This document shows positions 50,101 through 64,000 of a stretch of 64,000 nt of DNA, one piece after another; positions within the stretch are counted from its first letter, which is position 1, and each line of letters opens with the position of its first letter. Origin of the DNA: DASZIT01 sp963770635 (GTDB taxonomy: Bacteria > Actinomycetota > Acidimicrobiia > Acidimicrobiales > RAAP-2); NCBI GenBank assembly GCA_963770635.1, contig CAVYQI010000007.1:1-64000 (forward strand), read 5' to 3'. The notes beneath the pieces were generated by a model, which saw only the letters and a program-made list of their open reading frames with translations, did no database searches and had not been told where the DNA came from. Both the position numbers and the translations under genes were made by a program.

Positions 50101-53100
50101 GTCGGGAGTCCCCACCACTGCCACCTGGGCGACGGCCGGATGGGCGGAGAGCACCGACTCCACCTCGGCCGGATAGACGTTGTACCCGCCGCGGATGTAC
50201 ATCTCGTTGGCCCGCCCGACCAGATGGAGGTTGCCGTCGGCGTCGACGAAGCCGAAGTCGCCGGAGGTCAGCCAGCCATCGGCGCCGAGCACCGGGCGGG
50301 TGGCCACTGCGTCGAACACCACGCCACCGATACCGGGGCCGGTGGGTGGCCCGCCCCAGTAGCCGAGCATCACCGCCCCGGACCGGATCCGCACCCGGCC
50401 GACGTCGCCGGCCGCGACCTCGGAACCGCCCTCGTCGACGATGGCCAGCGACACTCCGGGTACCGGGCGACCGACGGTGGTGGCGACCACCTCGTCGGCG
50501 TCCCCGGGGACGGTGCCGGTACCCAGCGAGGCCTCGGTGGAGGTATAGCGGACGACCACCGGAACCCCGAACCGATGTCGCAGGGACGCCACCAGTTCGG
50601 CCGGGACCCGGGAAGCGCCGGTTCCCACCACCCGGAGCGACGAGAGGTCGGCTGCGTCGAGACCCGGCTCGGCCAACAGCAGGGCCCACTGGGTGGGGAC
50701 GCCCTGGCCCACAGTGATCCGTTCTTCGACCATCACCGCCAGGCAGTCGGCGGCTTTCCAGGGGGTGGGGGTGATGACGGTGGTCACCCCGTGGATGGCC
50801 TCGTCCCAGGTGCGGGTCATCGAGCCGACGTGAGCGAACGGCAACGGGGAGAGCCGACGATCGCCGGGCTCCGACAGGACGTCGGTTCCGGCCGCCACCG
50901 CGGCCAGCCGTCGATGGTCGAAGACCGCGCCCTTCGGGAGCCCGGTGGTTCCACTGGTCCAGACCACCGCCACCGGATCGGTCGGCTCCAGGTCCGGCCA
51001 CCGGGGCGGCGGAGGGCCATCAAAGGCCCGGCGGATTTCGGCCCGGTCCATCACCGCGCCGGCGGGCCCGTCGAGGCGCTCGGCGCCGTCGGTGACCGTC
51101 ACCGCCGGTCGGGTGCGCTCGAGGATGGACCCGACTTCCTGACCACCGAGCCGGGGGTTGATTCCCGAGGTGATGGCCCCCAGACGGGTGGCGGCAGCGA
51201 AGCCGACCATGTAGTCGATGGAGGACGGCAGCAACAGGCAGACCACCGAACCCCGGGTCACTCCCCGTTCGGCCAAGAGGCCGGCGACGCCATCGGCGGC
51301 CCGGTCCCACTGCCCGAAGGTCAACGCCCGCCTCGGAGAGGGCCCCACTGCCGGCTCTACGTAGGCCTCGACGTCGGCGTTGACCGAAGCGGCGGCCCGC
51401 AGCACGTCGACCACGGTTCCGAACTCCCCCTCAATCTGACGCGCCGTCATATCGTCGCTGACTGTAACAGGGGCGACCGGGCGCCGATCTGCGACCTCAG
51501 AACCGGCGACGGGTCAACTGGGCGGTGCGGTTTGTCCAGTCAGATGAGGCGACGATGCGGAGGAACGGCCCGGTCGGGCGCGGCCGACTCGGTTACGAAG
51601 GCACGTCCAGGGTGCTTTCCCATGGCTCGGGTCTGGGGGTGGCCGGTGGCGATGGGGGAATCTGGGAGGTCACGGGTGCAGCGGCGACCTCATGAGGCCG
51701 GTCGTAGTACTTGAGCAGGTGGAGGCGGTAGAAGATCGCCAAGGTGTCGAGGACGATGCCCCGGACGGAATGGATCGAGACGGTGCTCGAGAACCGCTCG
51801 CCGATCTCCACCGGTGCCTCGATCACCCGCCGGTACCCGAGATGCCGGGCCACGACCAGGAGCTCGAGGTCGAAGGCGAAGCGCTTCTCCAGCATCCTCG
51901 GCACCACCGCCGAGAGAACGTCAGAACGGACAAATTTGATGCCGGTCTGGGTGTCCCGCACCGGCAGGTGGAAGAGAATCCCGATCAGGACCTGGTAGCA
52001 CCATGAATAGATGTGCCTCAGTGCCGGGTACACCACCTCGGACTCCGGGTGCCGCTTGCTCCCGAGGATGATGTCGGGCGCATCGTCGCTTCGGGTCAGC
52101 TCGATGAATCGGGTGATGGTGCGGGCAGGAATGTCGCCGTCAGCATCGATGAACCCCACGTACCTGCCCCGCGCCTCGACCATTCCGGCCCGCAGCGCCG
52201 AGCCCTTGCCGGCGTTGCTGGCCATGGTGATCAACCGGACACCGTGCGCGGCGAATTTGGCCACCACCTGCTGACTGGCTTCCGTACTTCCGTCGGAGAC
52301 GGCGATGACCTCGAACGTCGATCCCGAGCCCTCCAAGACGTCAACGATGTCGGCGAGGTGGGATCCGAATCGCGGGCCGGGATTGTAGAAGGGGACGATG
52401 ATGGTGACGTCACACCCATCCGCGTCTCCGGCGCCAGCCTCGTAGAGACTCATCGGACGGAGATCACTTGCCGCCAGGAGGCGCCGACAGCCGGGGCCAC
52501 GTCCTCCGGTGGGTTCCTCTTCGTTTGACGTGCGTCATGATCCCCGGATTCCGATGGAATCGACGAATGCGGCGGTCGATTCCCAACCGACAGTGCCCAG
52601 CTGCGAACAACTTGCGAACAACTTGCGAACAAAAGGGTAGTGCAGGGATTGCCCGGAACCACCGCGACCGTCGAGCCACCCGGGCGCCACCCGGGCCTCC
52701 GAAGTGGCGCCCCTCATGCAGGTGCGGTGGCGGCGGAACTCAGCTCCCCGACTCCGTCGTTCACCTCGCCGATCAAGACTTCCAAGAGCTCCAACACTCC
52801 GGCGATGAGAGACACCTCCCGGGCCCGGAAGGCCAGCGGGGTGAGGGTGGTGGGATCGGCAGCCAACTCGGCTCTCCGTCGGGTCCGAAGGTCGGCGGCG
52901 ACACTGCTGACTCCGGCCACCGCGTCGGCAAGGTCCTCCTTCCCGACCCGGGACGGGTCCGGGGCCCGGTGCTGGCGCAAGGCTTGGGACAACTCGGACA
53001 ACGCCTGGTCGGCGTCCCGCCGGGCCCGGTCCAGTCGGGGGCGGGGCGGGGTGTCCCGGCCCTGGCCCAGGTGACCTTCGAGCGAACTGGTGGCCAGGAA

Positions 53101-56100
53101 CGTCCGCCGGGCGGCGTCGGTGACCGACCACAACGCCTCCGCCTGGCGCCGGCTCCGGGGCGGTTCACCCAGAAGGCGCTGGAAGGCGGTCTGGGCGTTG
53201 GCCACCGCCAGCGCCGCCTTCTCGTGCAAGGTGCGAACCGCCGCAGCCGCCGGGGCGTCGGCGGGATGCACCGCAGCTTCCAGCACCGCCCCGAGGTGCA
53301 CCCGGTCGGCTTCCAGCGCACCGGCCAGCTCATCCACCAGCTCGCCGCGATCAACCTTCGGCCACAACAGATACCCGCCGAGCAGGGCCAGACCGCCGCC
53401 GATCAGCGTGTTGAGGACCCGGTGACCGGCCACACCCCAGTCGCCGGGCTGGCCGGTCGAGATCAACACGATGACCAACGGGGTGAGGAAGACCACCCCG
53501 AGTCCGTAGTTGAGCGAGATCAACGAGAAGGTCAGCAGGGTGAGGACGAAGATGGTGACGATCAGGCCGACCGACTGGTCCTCGGCCACCAGGATGGCAG
53601 CCCCGAGGGCCGCCCCCAACATGGTGCCGGCGAGCCGCAGGATCGTCCGCTGCAAGGTGATCGCCGCGTAGGGGCGGAGGACGACGGCGATGGTGATGAG
53701 CACCCAGTAGCCCTTGGTCAGATGGACGGCCAGCACCAGGGCCTCCCCGACCGCGCAGGTGCCGCCCACCCGGAGGGCGTGGCGCAGCACCGCCGACTCC
53801 AGGGTCAGGTTGGAGACCAGGATCCGGTAGGTCCCCCGGATCCGGTCGCCCAGGCGGACCTCCTCCTTCGGGGCCAGCCAAGAGCCAGCGTCGGCGGGCG
53901 AGCCGGCACCGTCCGTCCCGCTCTTCCTCGCGGTCCCGCTCCACTCGGAGGCGAGGAGGGCGGTGGTGGTGACCAGATGCCGCTGGACCTCGACCATCGG
54001 CCGGAGGGTGGCGATGGCGTCATACAGCTGGATCCGGCGGATCGAACCTATGAGGTCGTCGAGCTCGGCCATCTGGGTCTCGAGGGCATCGACGGGACGC
54101 CAGTCCAATCCGGCATCCGGATGCTCGATGGCATCGGCCATCGCCATCAACGCCGCCGCGACTCCGTCGAGGGACCGGGCGGTGGAGGCGATGATCCCCC
54201 CGGAGTCGGGCAGCCTCGAGGCCATCTCGCCGAGGGTGACCATGCCCTCGGTCCGGTCCACCAGTGATCCCGCCCCTTCCAGTAGCTCGAGCAACACGGA
54301 GCCGCGAGCACTGTGCCCTCGGCGCCGGGTCCGGGTGAGGGCGAGCACCGAGCGAGCCGCGGCGATCTTCTCCCGGGCGGCGAGGGCGGCGGCGGTCAGC
54401 TCGATGGCGTCGGTGCGGTCGCCGGACCGGACCCGTTCGGCCACCGCCCGCACCAGGGCGGCGACCGATTCGAAGCTGCCGGCCACCCCGTCACTGGCGG
54501 CGGCGTACGGGCGCACCGGCCACACCACCAGCGCGACCGCCACCGACCACGCCCCGCCGACCAAGGCCAGCCAGAGGCGCTGGGCGGACACCGCGCCGTC
54601 GCCGGGAAGGCCCACCCCGAGAATGAAGAGGATGGACACCACGAACCCCACGTTGGAGGCCACGTTGCCGTAGAGGTTGACCATGGCGCAGACGAACGTC
54701 ACCCCGAACATCAACGGCACCGCCGTCCCGATGTGGTTGCCGGCCAGGGTGCCGGCCGCCAGGGCCAGCGCATTGAAGACGGTGGCGGCGGTCATGGCCC
54801 GCCAGCGGGTGCTCTTGGCTCCCCCGCTGTCAGCCATACCCCCGTTCAGGGCGGCGAGGGCGACAATGGTGGTCGGGCCGACCTGGCCGAGCCCGACGCC
54901 GACGGCGAGCGGGACGATGAGGATGATGGCCATCCGCAGACCCAGGGCATACGCCGGCCGGCCGGGTTCGAGCCGGACCAACGTCGACAGCAAGTTCGGT
55001 CGGAGCTGGCCGAAGCGCGAACTCGGGCCAATGCCGGCGGCGGTGGTATGGGTCGCGGGGGGCGGAGACCGCACGCCCGAGCTTCGCACAGCCGTTCCCG
55101 GACGCGACGAGGAGCGGCGCGGCGGCGACGGGTTACGAACGGGATTACCACTGCGCCGGTGGCGAGGTCGGCCGGCGGGTACGGCCGGGGCGATCATTGA
55201 ATCTTTTTGATGACCCCATCCTGGACCAGGCCACCGGCGATGTACCCGGCGATCCGCTTGTGTCCGGCCGCGGTCGGGTGGAGGTGGTCGAAGATCCGCG
55301 GGAAGACCCAGTGGGCCGACAGCGGGTCGAACACCAACAAGTCGGGCACCACCGAACGGGCGGCGGCGATAATTGTCTGGTCGGTGGAGAACACCGAGAG
55401 GGGAATCGGCCCCGGGTGGGTGGAATCGAAGTACCCGACCAGTCCGACCCGGGCCTGGGGGGCCTCCTGGACGATGGTTCGGAACAGGTAGAGGACGGCC
55501 TGGTTCTCCACGTCCGGCGACACCGCCTGGTCATTGTGACCGCCCTGGATGAGGATGATGGCCGGATTGAGGGTGGTGATGTTGACCGCGGCCAGGAGTT
55601 GGGAGAAGGGGCCCATGTCCCCGTCCCCGAGCGCGACGAAGCCGGCTCCGGGGTCGGCGCTCACCACCACCCGGTAGCCGATCCGCCGACCCAGGATGCC
55701 CGGCCAGGCGGCCTGCGGATTGAGGTTGACCCCGACCCCGGCCGCAAACGAGGCGCCGATCACCAGTAACACCGGCTGGTTGCCGGGTGGGATGACCGGC
55801 CCCGGCTCGGACGGCGGGGCCTGCCCGGGCGCCCTCAGAGTGAGGGCGGGGATATGGACCTTGGACGGGGACACCACCCCGGCGGCCTCCAGGGCCAGTG
55901 CGACGTAGTTGGCGATGGTGGCGTCTCCGGCCGCGGTCGGATGGAAGTTGTCGGGCGCTCGCTGGAATGTCCAGTCCGAGTCGATGGGGTCCATGATCAC
56001 CGGTTTCGGACTCGCCCCTTGGGCGGCGTCCAGGATCGTGCTGTTCACTGCGCTGACCGCCGGAGTCGGCGAGCCCACCACGTCGGGGGCGAACACGCCC

Positions 56101-59100
56101 ATGATGACCAAGGTGGCGTACGGGGCCTCCTGGTGGATCGTGTTGATCAGGGACACCACCGCGGCGGCCTCCGCGAACGGGTCGCTTCCGGCGTCGTTGT
56201 GGCTTCCTTGCACGACGACCAGGGAGGGACGGAGCCGAGCCAGATCCAGGTTGGCGAGGAGCACCGAGTAGGGCCCGTTGTCCCCGTCACCGGTGCTGAG
56301 GTAGCCGGCCCCGGTGTTGGCGCTCACCGCCACCCGGTCGCCGAGATAGGAGCCGAGTTTCTCGGGAAAGCCGGACGTTACGTTGTTGGTGGAAATCCCG
56401 GCGGCGAACGAGTCTCCGATGACCGCCATCAACGGGGAAGATGGGGTTCCGGGGGTCAACGAGCCCTGGAGGGTTCCCTCGCCGATGGCGGTGTAGGACG
56501 CCCGGGACATGACGAGCGGGGTGCCGGTATCACCTTGACCGCCCGCATCGAAGGCCCCCAGGGTCCAGCTCAGCAGCAGGGCCACCGCGACCACGAGTGC
56601 GGTCCCCCCGAAAATCACCACTCGGCGGCGCCTGCCCATTGACGCAACGTATCAGCGCGGCCAGATTTCCTTACGTACCCTGGTCCCATGGCGACCTCCC
56701 CGTACGTCATCGACTACGAGGGAACCTTCCATCTCGATCTCCCGCCCGACGAGGTGTGGGCCATCATCTCCCGCACCGACCGATTCGAGGACTGGTGGGG
56801 CTGGTTGCGGGAATTCGAGACGGAGGGGAGCGGCCTGGAGACGGGGTCGGTGTTGCGGGGGGTGGTCGTCCCGCCCCTCCCTTACCGGATGCGCCTCGAA
56901 GTCGTGCTGGCCGACAGTGCCCGGCCCCGCCGCATCGACGCGGTGGTCAACGGCGACCTCCGAGGGACGGCCACCCTCACCTTCGCCACGGACGCCGGCG
57001 GCACCGAAGCCACCGTCAGCTGGACCATCGAAATGATGCAGAAGCCGATGCGGTTGGCGGCCCGGCTGGCCTATCCGCTGCTGCGATGGGGCCACGACCT
57101 GGTGGTGCAGGCAACGGTGGACAACTTCCGGCGGCTCCTGGCCGCCGAAGCGCGGGCGCCGGGCCCGCCGGGATCCGGGGTCAGTGGCTCAGGCGAGCCA
57201 GGACCAGGCTGACCGCCAGCGCCACCGTCGTCCAGGACAGCGCCCGCAGCGTCTTCTCGATCGGAGCCAGGAGGGTGGAACTGTCGAGGACTTCGACCCG
57301 GCCGTCATCGAGGACCATTCGTCCCTCGATGGAAACGGCATGACGCCGGATGGTACGGGCGGGGGTGGAAAGATGGCGCTGGGCCGCCGACAGCAGGGTG
57401 GCGGCCGCCGCCAGGACGATGGCCGAGATCGGCAGTGACCGCTCCTGGGCGAAGGCGGCGGTCAGCACCGGGAAGGCCCCCCACCCCAGCGCGAAGCCCA
57501 GCCCGGTGTGGACCCGGCCCCCGAACAGTTCGAGGTTGTAGGCCAGGACCAGAAATGCCCCGATGACGATGAACACTGCCAGCCACGGTCCCAGCCGGTA
57601 GAGCCCGACGATGCCGATGGCGACCGCGCCGGCCAAGGCGACGGCGGCGGCCCCGATGAGGAAGCGGGTGGGGAGCAGGGTGCCGAGCGGCCGGCCGCGC
57701 AGTTCGTCGAGACAATGGGCCGACACCCCGACCGCCAAGAAGAACGCCAGCACCGTTGCGCCCATGGTCGCCCAGTTGACCCGCGGACCGATGAGGGAGC
57801 CGATCACCACGTAGGAGAGGTGCCAGGCGGTGTAGGGCGGATGGAGGATGGCCTGCACATCGCGCCGCCAGGTGTGGTCTCCCGAGGCGTAGTAGGCGGG
57901 GCCCTGGGACGCGACCCCGCTACCGGTGTCGCTTCCGTGGGTAGTGGTGCTGGGGTCGCGGCCGATGCCGGGGGGCCCACCGCCGAGACCGGCCGGCTCA
58001 GCCGGCACCGGGCTTCGTCCCCCACATCACCAGTCCCCCTCCGAGTGACATCAGCCGGGACCCGACATCCTCGATACCGGCCCGTTGCCAGGCACCGACC
58101 GTCCACGCCAGCGGGTAGCGCCGGTAGTGGCGCGAGATGCTCGGGCCCAGGAACCGACCCACCTCGAACCACTCTCGACCGCCGGTCAGCCAGCCGGCCA
58201 CCGGCAGCACCAGCCGGGTGTAGCACCACCACAGCCCCCGCCACCATGATGCCGGGGGCAGGTGGAACTCGAGGTTGGCCAGCACGCCGCCCGGTCGCAC
58301 CACCCGGGCGAGTTCGACGAGGGTGGCGGCGGGGTCGGCCACGTAGCGCAGGAGGTAGGTGAAGGTGACGGCGTCGAAGGCCCCGTCTTCGAAGGGCAGC
58401 TCCTCGCCCCTTCCCTGGACCAGGTACACACCGTCCTCCTGGAGGGAGACGAGGTTGTGGCGGGCCCGCTCCAGCATCGGGCGGGTGAGGTCGATCCCGA
58501 CCACCTCTGCACCGGTGGCTGAGCGGATGGCCAGCGCCACCCCGGCCGGGCCGGTGGCCACGTCCAGTACCAGGGCGGTGGGCCCCGGGCCCGCGGCCAC
58601 GTGACCCACCATCTCCTTGCGCCAGCGGCGGTCCTGGCCCAGGGACAACAGGGCGCCGAGCCGGTCATAGCGGGCGGGCAGGCCATCGAAGAGCTCGGTG
58701 GCCTGGCGGTTCGGGGCAGTATCGATCCTTCCCACCATTGAAGCCAGCGTAGGGCCAAGGTGGCCCGGTTGTTGGCAATTTCCAACCTCACCCGCTACAA
58801 CGGATGGGTGGCCACCGGAGTGAAGCCGTATGACGTCGTGGTGGCCGGCGCCGGCCCCGGCGGGAGCGTGGCCGCCTTCGAATTGGCCCGCGCCGGGGCC
58901 CGGGTGGCGCTGGTGGACAAGGCGACCTTTCCCCGGGACAAGGCCTGCGGTGACCTGGTCGGGCCGAGGGGGGTGGGGCTGCTCGACGGGCTGGGGATCG
59001 TCCCCGACGGGACGGTGTCGTTGGGCGACATGGCGGTGATCGGGCCGTCGGGTGGACGGGTGGTCCTGCCCGCCGTCCCCGGGCTCACCTACCCGGGATG

Positions 59101-62100
59101 CGCCTGGGCACTTCCCCGCAAGGTGTTCGACGACGTCGTGTACCAAGCGGCAATGAAAGCCGGTGCCGAGGCCATCACCGCCCGGGTCGGCGCGGTCGAG
59201 ATCGAAGACGATGGTGGCGCGGCCGGAGTCCAGCTCGACGATGGGGTCCGCCTGCGGGCGGGGTTTGTCATCGGTGCCGACGGTGCCACCAGCGCGGTGG
59301 CCGGATCGGTGGGCCTGGTCCGGGCCGACTGGGTGCAATGGGGCTTTGCCGTCCGTACCTATGTGGAAGCCGAGGTGGAGCTCCCGGTGATCGTCCTCTT
59401 CGACGAAGAGCCCGGCGTGGGGTTCCCCGGCTACGGATGGATCTTCCCGGGCCCGGACGGGATGGCCAACGCCGGAATCGGAGTCGGGACCGGTTCCGAC
59501 CGTCGGGCCGGCGCCCGGGCGACCCGGTACCTCGACACCTTCCTCGGACACCTCAACCACATGGGCCTGCTCCCGTCCGACGCGGTAGCCGGACCGCGGC
59601 TGGGTGGTTGGCTGAAGATGGGGATGCTCGGAACCTCGCCGGTGTCGGGGCCGGTGATGCTGGTGGGTGACGCCGCCGGGCTCGTCAATCCCCTCCAGGG
59701 CGAGGGGATCGCCCAGGCCATGCTCAGCGGGAGGGCGGCGGCCTCGGCGGTGTTGGGCGCGGAGGGCGGCGGTTGGGACGCCGGTCGGGGGTACGGCCAG
59801 TGGCTCCGTGAGCACCAGAGCGCCTACCAGGGGTCGACCGCCTGTCTTCAGGGTCTGATGCTGACCAGTCCCCGGATGGTGTCCCGGGTCGGGAGGGTGC
59901 TGACCTGGCCGCCGGTCGGTCGGCGACTGGCTCCGGGTTGGGCGCTCTATTGGAACGACCTGGTCAACGGGGCAGCTCCCGGGCGGGGTCGACGGCTGGC
60001 CCGGGCGGCCGGCGGGGTCATCCGGGGGGCATCGGCGGCGTCGTCCTCCCGCCGGAAGCTGGGCCGGGATCTCACCGGAGGTCGATGAGCCACCGCTCGT
60101 CTGGGCGGTCGCTATACGGCGAAGATTCTGACGTCTCTGTTGTGCGCTGATGGCCTCGGCGGCGCCTACCCGGCTGGCGTAAAGTCCACCCATGGCACGA
60201 CTCGACATACCTGAAGGTGACGGTGGGGATGCCGTCCAGCTGTGGTCGCTCCGACCCGAAATGGGTTCGGCGGTCAACCGGCTGGTGGACGCCGCCTACA
60301 ACAAGAGCATTCTCCCCGTCCGGGTGCGCGAGGCGGCCCGGATGCGGATCGCCCAGCTGAACGACTGCTCGGTGTGTCTCGCCTTCCGGGCCGACAAGGT
60401 CAAGGCACAAGGGGTTACCGAAGAGTTCTACGGCCATGTGGGAGTCCACGACGACGGCGCCAGCTTCAACCAACAAGAACGTCTGGCCATGGACTACGCC
60501 GAGCGGTTTGCCATCGACCACCTCAGCATCGATGACGCCTTCATCGAACGGATGCGGGAGTCGTTCACCGACCCGGAGATCCTGGATCTGACCATCTGCC
60601 TCAGCGCCTTCCTCGGGCTGGGACGCACCCTGCGGGTGCTCGGCATCACCGAGACGTCGCTCACCGACGTGTAGCCGTCCAGTCGACGGGGATCGCCGTC
60701 GGCCACCTATGGTTCACCTGAACAATCGTGACCGGTCGCCCGACCTGCTGAGGAGCCCCGATGGACGTAGTGCGCACTCCCGACGAACGCTTTGCCGACC
60801 TCCCCGACTTCCCTTTCTCGCCCGGCTACGCCGATACCGGCGACGGGCTCCGGGTGGGCTTCATCGACGAAGGCCCGACAGACGGCCCGGTGGCCCTCCT
60901 CCTCCATGGCGAGCCGTCTTGGTCGTTTCTCTACCGAAAGATGATCCCCGTCTTCGTCGGCGCCGGCTTCCGGGTGGTCGCCCCCGACCTGATCGGCTTC
61001 GGACGCTCCGACAAACCGACGGCCCAAGCCGACTACACCTACGCCCGTCACGTCGAGTGGATGCGTTCAGTCCTGTTTGACACCCTCGACCTCTCCGGCA
61101 TCACCCTCGTCTGCCAGGATTGGGGCGGCCTGGTAGGACTCCGCCTGGTCGCCGAGCACCCCCAGCGGTTCGCCCGGGTCTGCGCGGCGAACACCGGACT
61201 CCCCGACGGCACCGTCCGGCTTCCCGAGGCCTGGTGGCAGTTCCGCGACTTCGTCCAGCGCACCCCCGACCTGCCCATCGGAATGCTGGTCTCCGGCGGG
61301 GTGAAGGTGCCGCTGTCGGAAGAAGTCATCGCCGCCTACGACGCCCCCTTCCCCGACCCCTCCTACAAGGCCGGCGCCCTGGCCTTCCCCGACCTCATCC
61401 CCCAGAGCCTCGACAACCCGGCCACCCCCGACAACCAGAAGGCGTGGTCGGTGCTGGAGACATTCACCAAGCCGTTCCTCTGCGCCTTTTCCGACCAGGA
61501 TCCGATCACCAGGGGCGGCGACCGAACGTTGCTGGCGCGCATCCCCGGGACCAAGGGACAACCTCACACAACCATCGAAGGTGGTGGCCACTTCTTGCAA
61601 GAGGACCGGGGCGTCGAGTTGGCCGAAGTCGTGATTGACTGGGCGCGGGCCGACTGAGCGGCCCTGAGGCCCGCCGCCTGTTCTTCGGAGACGCCGCGGT
61701 CCAGCTCAGGTCTCCGCTGCTGAATCTCCCACCTTCCCCTAACCTAACGACATGTGCCGCAACATAACCACGCTGAGGGGTCTGCAACCTGAGGCGTCAG
61801 ACGAAGAGATCACCGCCGCCGCCCGTCAGTACGTTCGGAAGGTGAGCGGTGTTCAGACGACATCGGCCGCCACCGAGGAGGCGTTCGAGCGGGCGGTCCG
61901 CAAGGTGGCCGCAGCGACGACGGAGGTGCTCTCCGACCTGCCGCGGCGGAAACAACCGCCACCCACACTGCCACCCCTTCGGCGACCCTCGGTCCGGGCC
62001 AGGGCCGCCGCCAACGGCTAAGACCGAGTTCGCCGGGGTCGAGCCCTTGACGCCGGCGCTGATGCAATTCAACCCGCGGCCACCAGTCGCCACATGACGA

Positions 62101-64000
62101 TGTGCGGACCGATGTCCGGATCGAGCCACTCCTCGCCATAAGTGGTGAACCCGGCCCGCCGGTAGAGCCCGACCGCGGGGACTCGAGCATTGCACCACAA
62201 CAGGCCGCCGCCTTGGGCGGCCACGTGATTGATGGCCGCCAGGAGCACTGCGGTGCCGAGGCCCCGGTTACGGGCATCCGGTTGGGTCGCCATCCCCTGC
62301 AGCCGCCATTCCGGGGTCCCGGCCGAGGCCAGGTCGCCAGTCGGGAACGGCGCGGCTTCAAGGGTGACACGGGCCACTGAAAGCAAATCGCCGGTCGCAT
62401 CGACAGCCGCGAAGGCGGCCGTCGTTGGATCATCGTCTCCCGGGAGGGCGACCTCGTCGATCGTTTGATGCGGACGGAGCACCGCCTGGCGAAGGGCCAG
62501 GGTGTCACCTACTTCGACCCGGGTCACGGTATAGACGATGGACTCACCGTTCGGCGGCGGTGCGACCGGTTCGTCCCCTTCACCTCCGGTGGGCCTCATG
62601 GCCAACTTCGCTCGCGGGCGGACTTCCTCACTCGCCCGTGGTCCCGTCGAGAAGCTCACGCACCGCGTCGGCGTGACCGGCATGACGGGCAGTCTCGTTG
62701 ATCAGATGGATGAGGACCCAGCGGAGATCCCGGTCCTGGCCCCGGAGGCAAGGCACATCGAGACTGGGGATCGACCGGACCGCGGTGTCGGTGGCCGCCG
62801 CCCGCGCCCCGTACGCAGCCAGCGCCGCCTCGACGGTCAGCTCCGGACCGGGATGGAACTCTTCTTCGTGGCGGGAGGTCTCTTCGCCGAGCATTCCCCC
62901 CGTCGATCCATCTCCACTCCACGTGGGTGAGGTGATTGACGATGCGCAACAGCGGAATCAGTCGCCCGTCAGGCGTCCAGCGGCCATCCGGGTCGCTCAG
63001 GCCATCGACGTTTCGGACAATCGCCCCCCGTAGGTACCCGAGCCAGCTGAGCAGCAGCTCTCGCTCGTCGGGGTCGCCATGGGGAACATCTATCTTGGGG
63101 ATCGTCGCCACCGAGCCAAGGTAAACCGCGAGCCGGACCGACGTCGATCTCCGACCTGCATTGCGGGGTTCATCAATATCGTCTGAGCGCCCCTGGGGTG
63201 ACGGGCCAGAGGTGCATTCTTCGGTATCCCTCAACGGCACTTTGGTCACAGCCCAGAGCGTCCAATATGGTCCCTATCGCACCACTCGGTAGGTGAGGTG
63301 CGTGACTTCAGGGGCGGAGATAACGCTGTCGATGGCGAATTCGCTGTGCCCAGGCCCATTGTCTTCAAGGAGTCGGACCCCGGCTCCAAGGGTGATGGGA
63401 ACCAGATTGATGATGATCTCGTCGAGAAGCCCGGCTCGGAGGCTTTGCTGGACCATGCTCGCCCCCATGAGCACCACATCCTTCCCGGCTGCGGCACGTT
63501 GGGCTTGCTCGATGGCGCTCTCGATGCCACCTGTGACGAACGTATACGGCAGGGGACCTTGAGGAATGCTGTCAGGTGGCTGATGCGTCACTACAAAGAG
63601 CGGCAGGGGACCCATTGGGCCATTTCCACCCCAGGCATCGGACACGTCGTAAGTGCGCCTCCCGGAGATGACAGCACCGCAACGGCCAACGCCCTCGTCG
63701 AAGAAACGAGCGCTTTCCGGCGCCATCTTGAATGCAGGATTCAAACGGCTCGGGGTTTCTCCAGTTTGGAGCCAGGTCTGAAGTCGATCGCCGCGATATT
63801 CCGCGTCCGCGATGAACCCGTCCAATGACATGGAGTGCGCAGACGTTACCGATCCCATTTGATTCTCCATTCTGGTTGCTTTCCGATTGAGACGTAGCAC
63901 AACCACGAAAGTCATCGCTCCGGAGAAGGCTCTCCATCGCTCTAGCGGCCATGCCGGGGGTGCCACCTACCGCCGGCTGGGAGACCCGTCAAGAGTGACG

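Overview
The window is GC-rich, about 95% occupied by genes on both strands, and looks like the chromosome of an actinobacterium, most probably of the class Acidimicrobiia. The evidence is an Rpf-like lysozyme-fold domain at the left end, an L,D-transpeptidase, a surface protein ending in an LAFTG sortase-type signal, many FadD/FadE/SDR genes, and a secreted protein with GY-LVGSDGGVFAFGDA repeats, which I associate with Acidimicrobiales. Many genes lack a Shine-Dalgarno and carry a TANNNT box 6-8 nt before the start codon, as in leaderless actinobacterial transcripts. The lineage is inferred; no rRNA or tRNA gene was seen.

Layout. 1-5.4 kb: the end of an Rpf-like gene, a nucleosidase, alpha/beta hydrolases, a nitrilase-family amidase, and a scrambled stretch holding a fragment of a DXS-type transketolase domain. 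5.4-10.7 kb: an Lrp/AsnC regulator divergent from a leucine/valine dehydrogenase that leads into a fused indolepyruvate ferredoxin oxidoreductase, together an amino-acid catabolic unit. 10.7-19.8 kb: housekeeping and accessory genes (ArfB, FAH-family enzyme, SDRs, GNAT, OsmC, DinB, L,D-transpeptidase, and a methyltransferase fused to a Mug-type DNA glycosylase). 19.9-25.7 kb: an IS481-type element, then a DsbA-like gene, an unusual alpha/beta hydrolase-ACT-ACT fusion, an ArsR/SRPBCC/RibD-like operon and a rhomboid protease. 25.8-31.6 kb: thiolase-like protein, DUF4031, rhodanese, a 14-TM exporter and an HSL-type esterase. 31.8-34.5 kb: a BTAD regulator and the LAFTG-anchored Cys-repeat surface protein. 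34.5-38.3 kb: a pair of acyl-CoA dehydrogenases divergent from a thiolase. 38.7-43.0 kb: a 1,439-residue secreted protein with a NIDO-like domain, five nearly identical 91-residue Ig-like repeats and a propeller-like tail. 43.3-51.5 kb: a minus-strand catabolic gene cluster (three acyl-CoA synthetases, a tandem alpha-beta-barrel protein, SDR, P450, ferredoxin). 51.6-57.2 kb: glycosyltransferase, FUSC-family membrane protein, tandem SGNH hydrolase. 57.2-60.1 kb: a likely quinone/isoprenoid group (UbiA-like membrane protein, UbiE/MenG-like methyltransferase, geranylgeranyl-reductase-like flavoprotein). 60.2-64 kb: AhpD-like protein, haloalkane dehalogenase, small enzymes.

The genes suggest an aerobic heterotroph that activates and beta-oxidises hydrophobic acids (FadD, FadE, thiolases, P450), degrades branched-chain and aromatic amino acids, and displays large repeat-rich secreted proteins. 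About ten otherwise intact genes are each broken by one-base indels, often in G or C runs. This looks like sequencing or assembly error rather than gene decay, so those genes are given here at full length with the shift noted.
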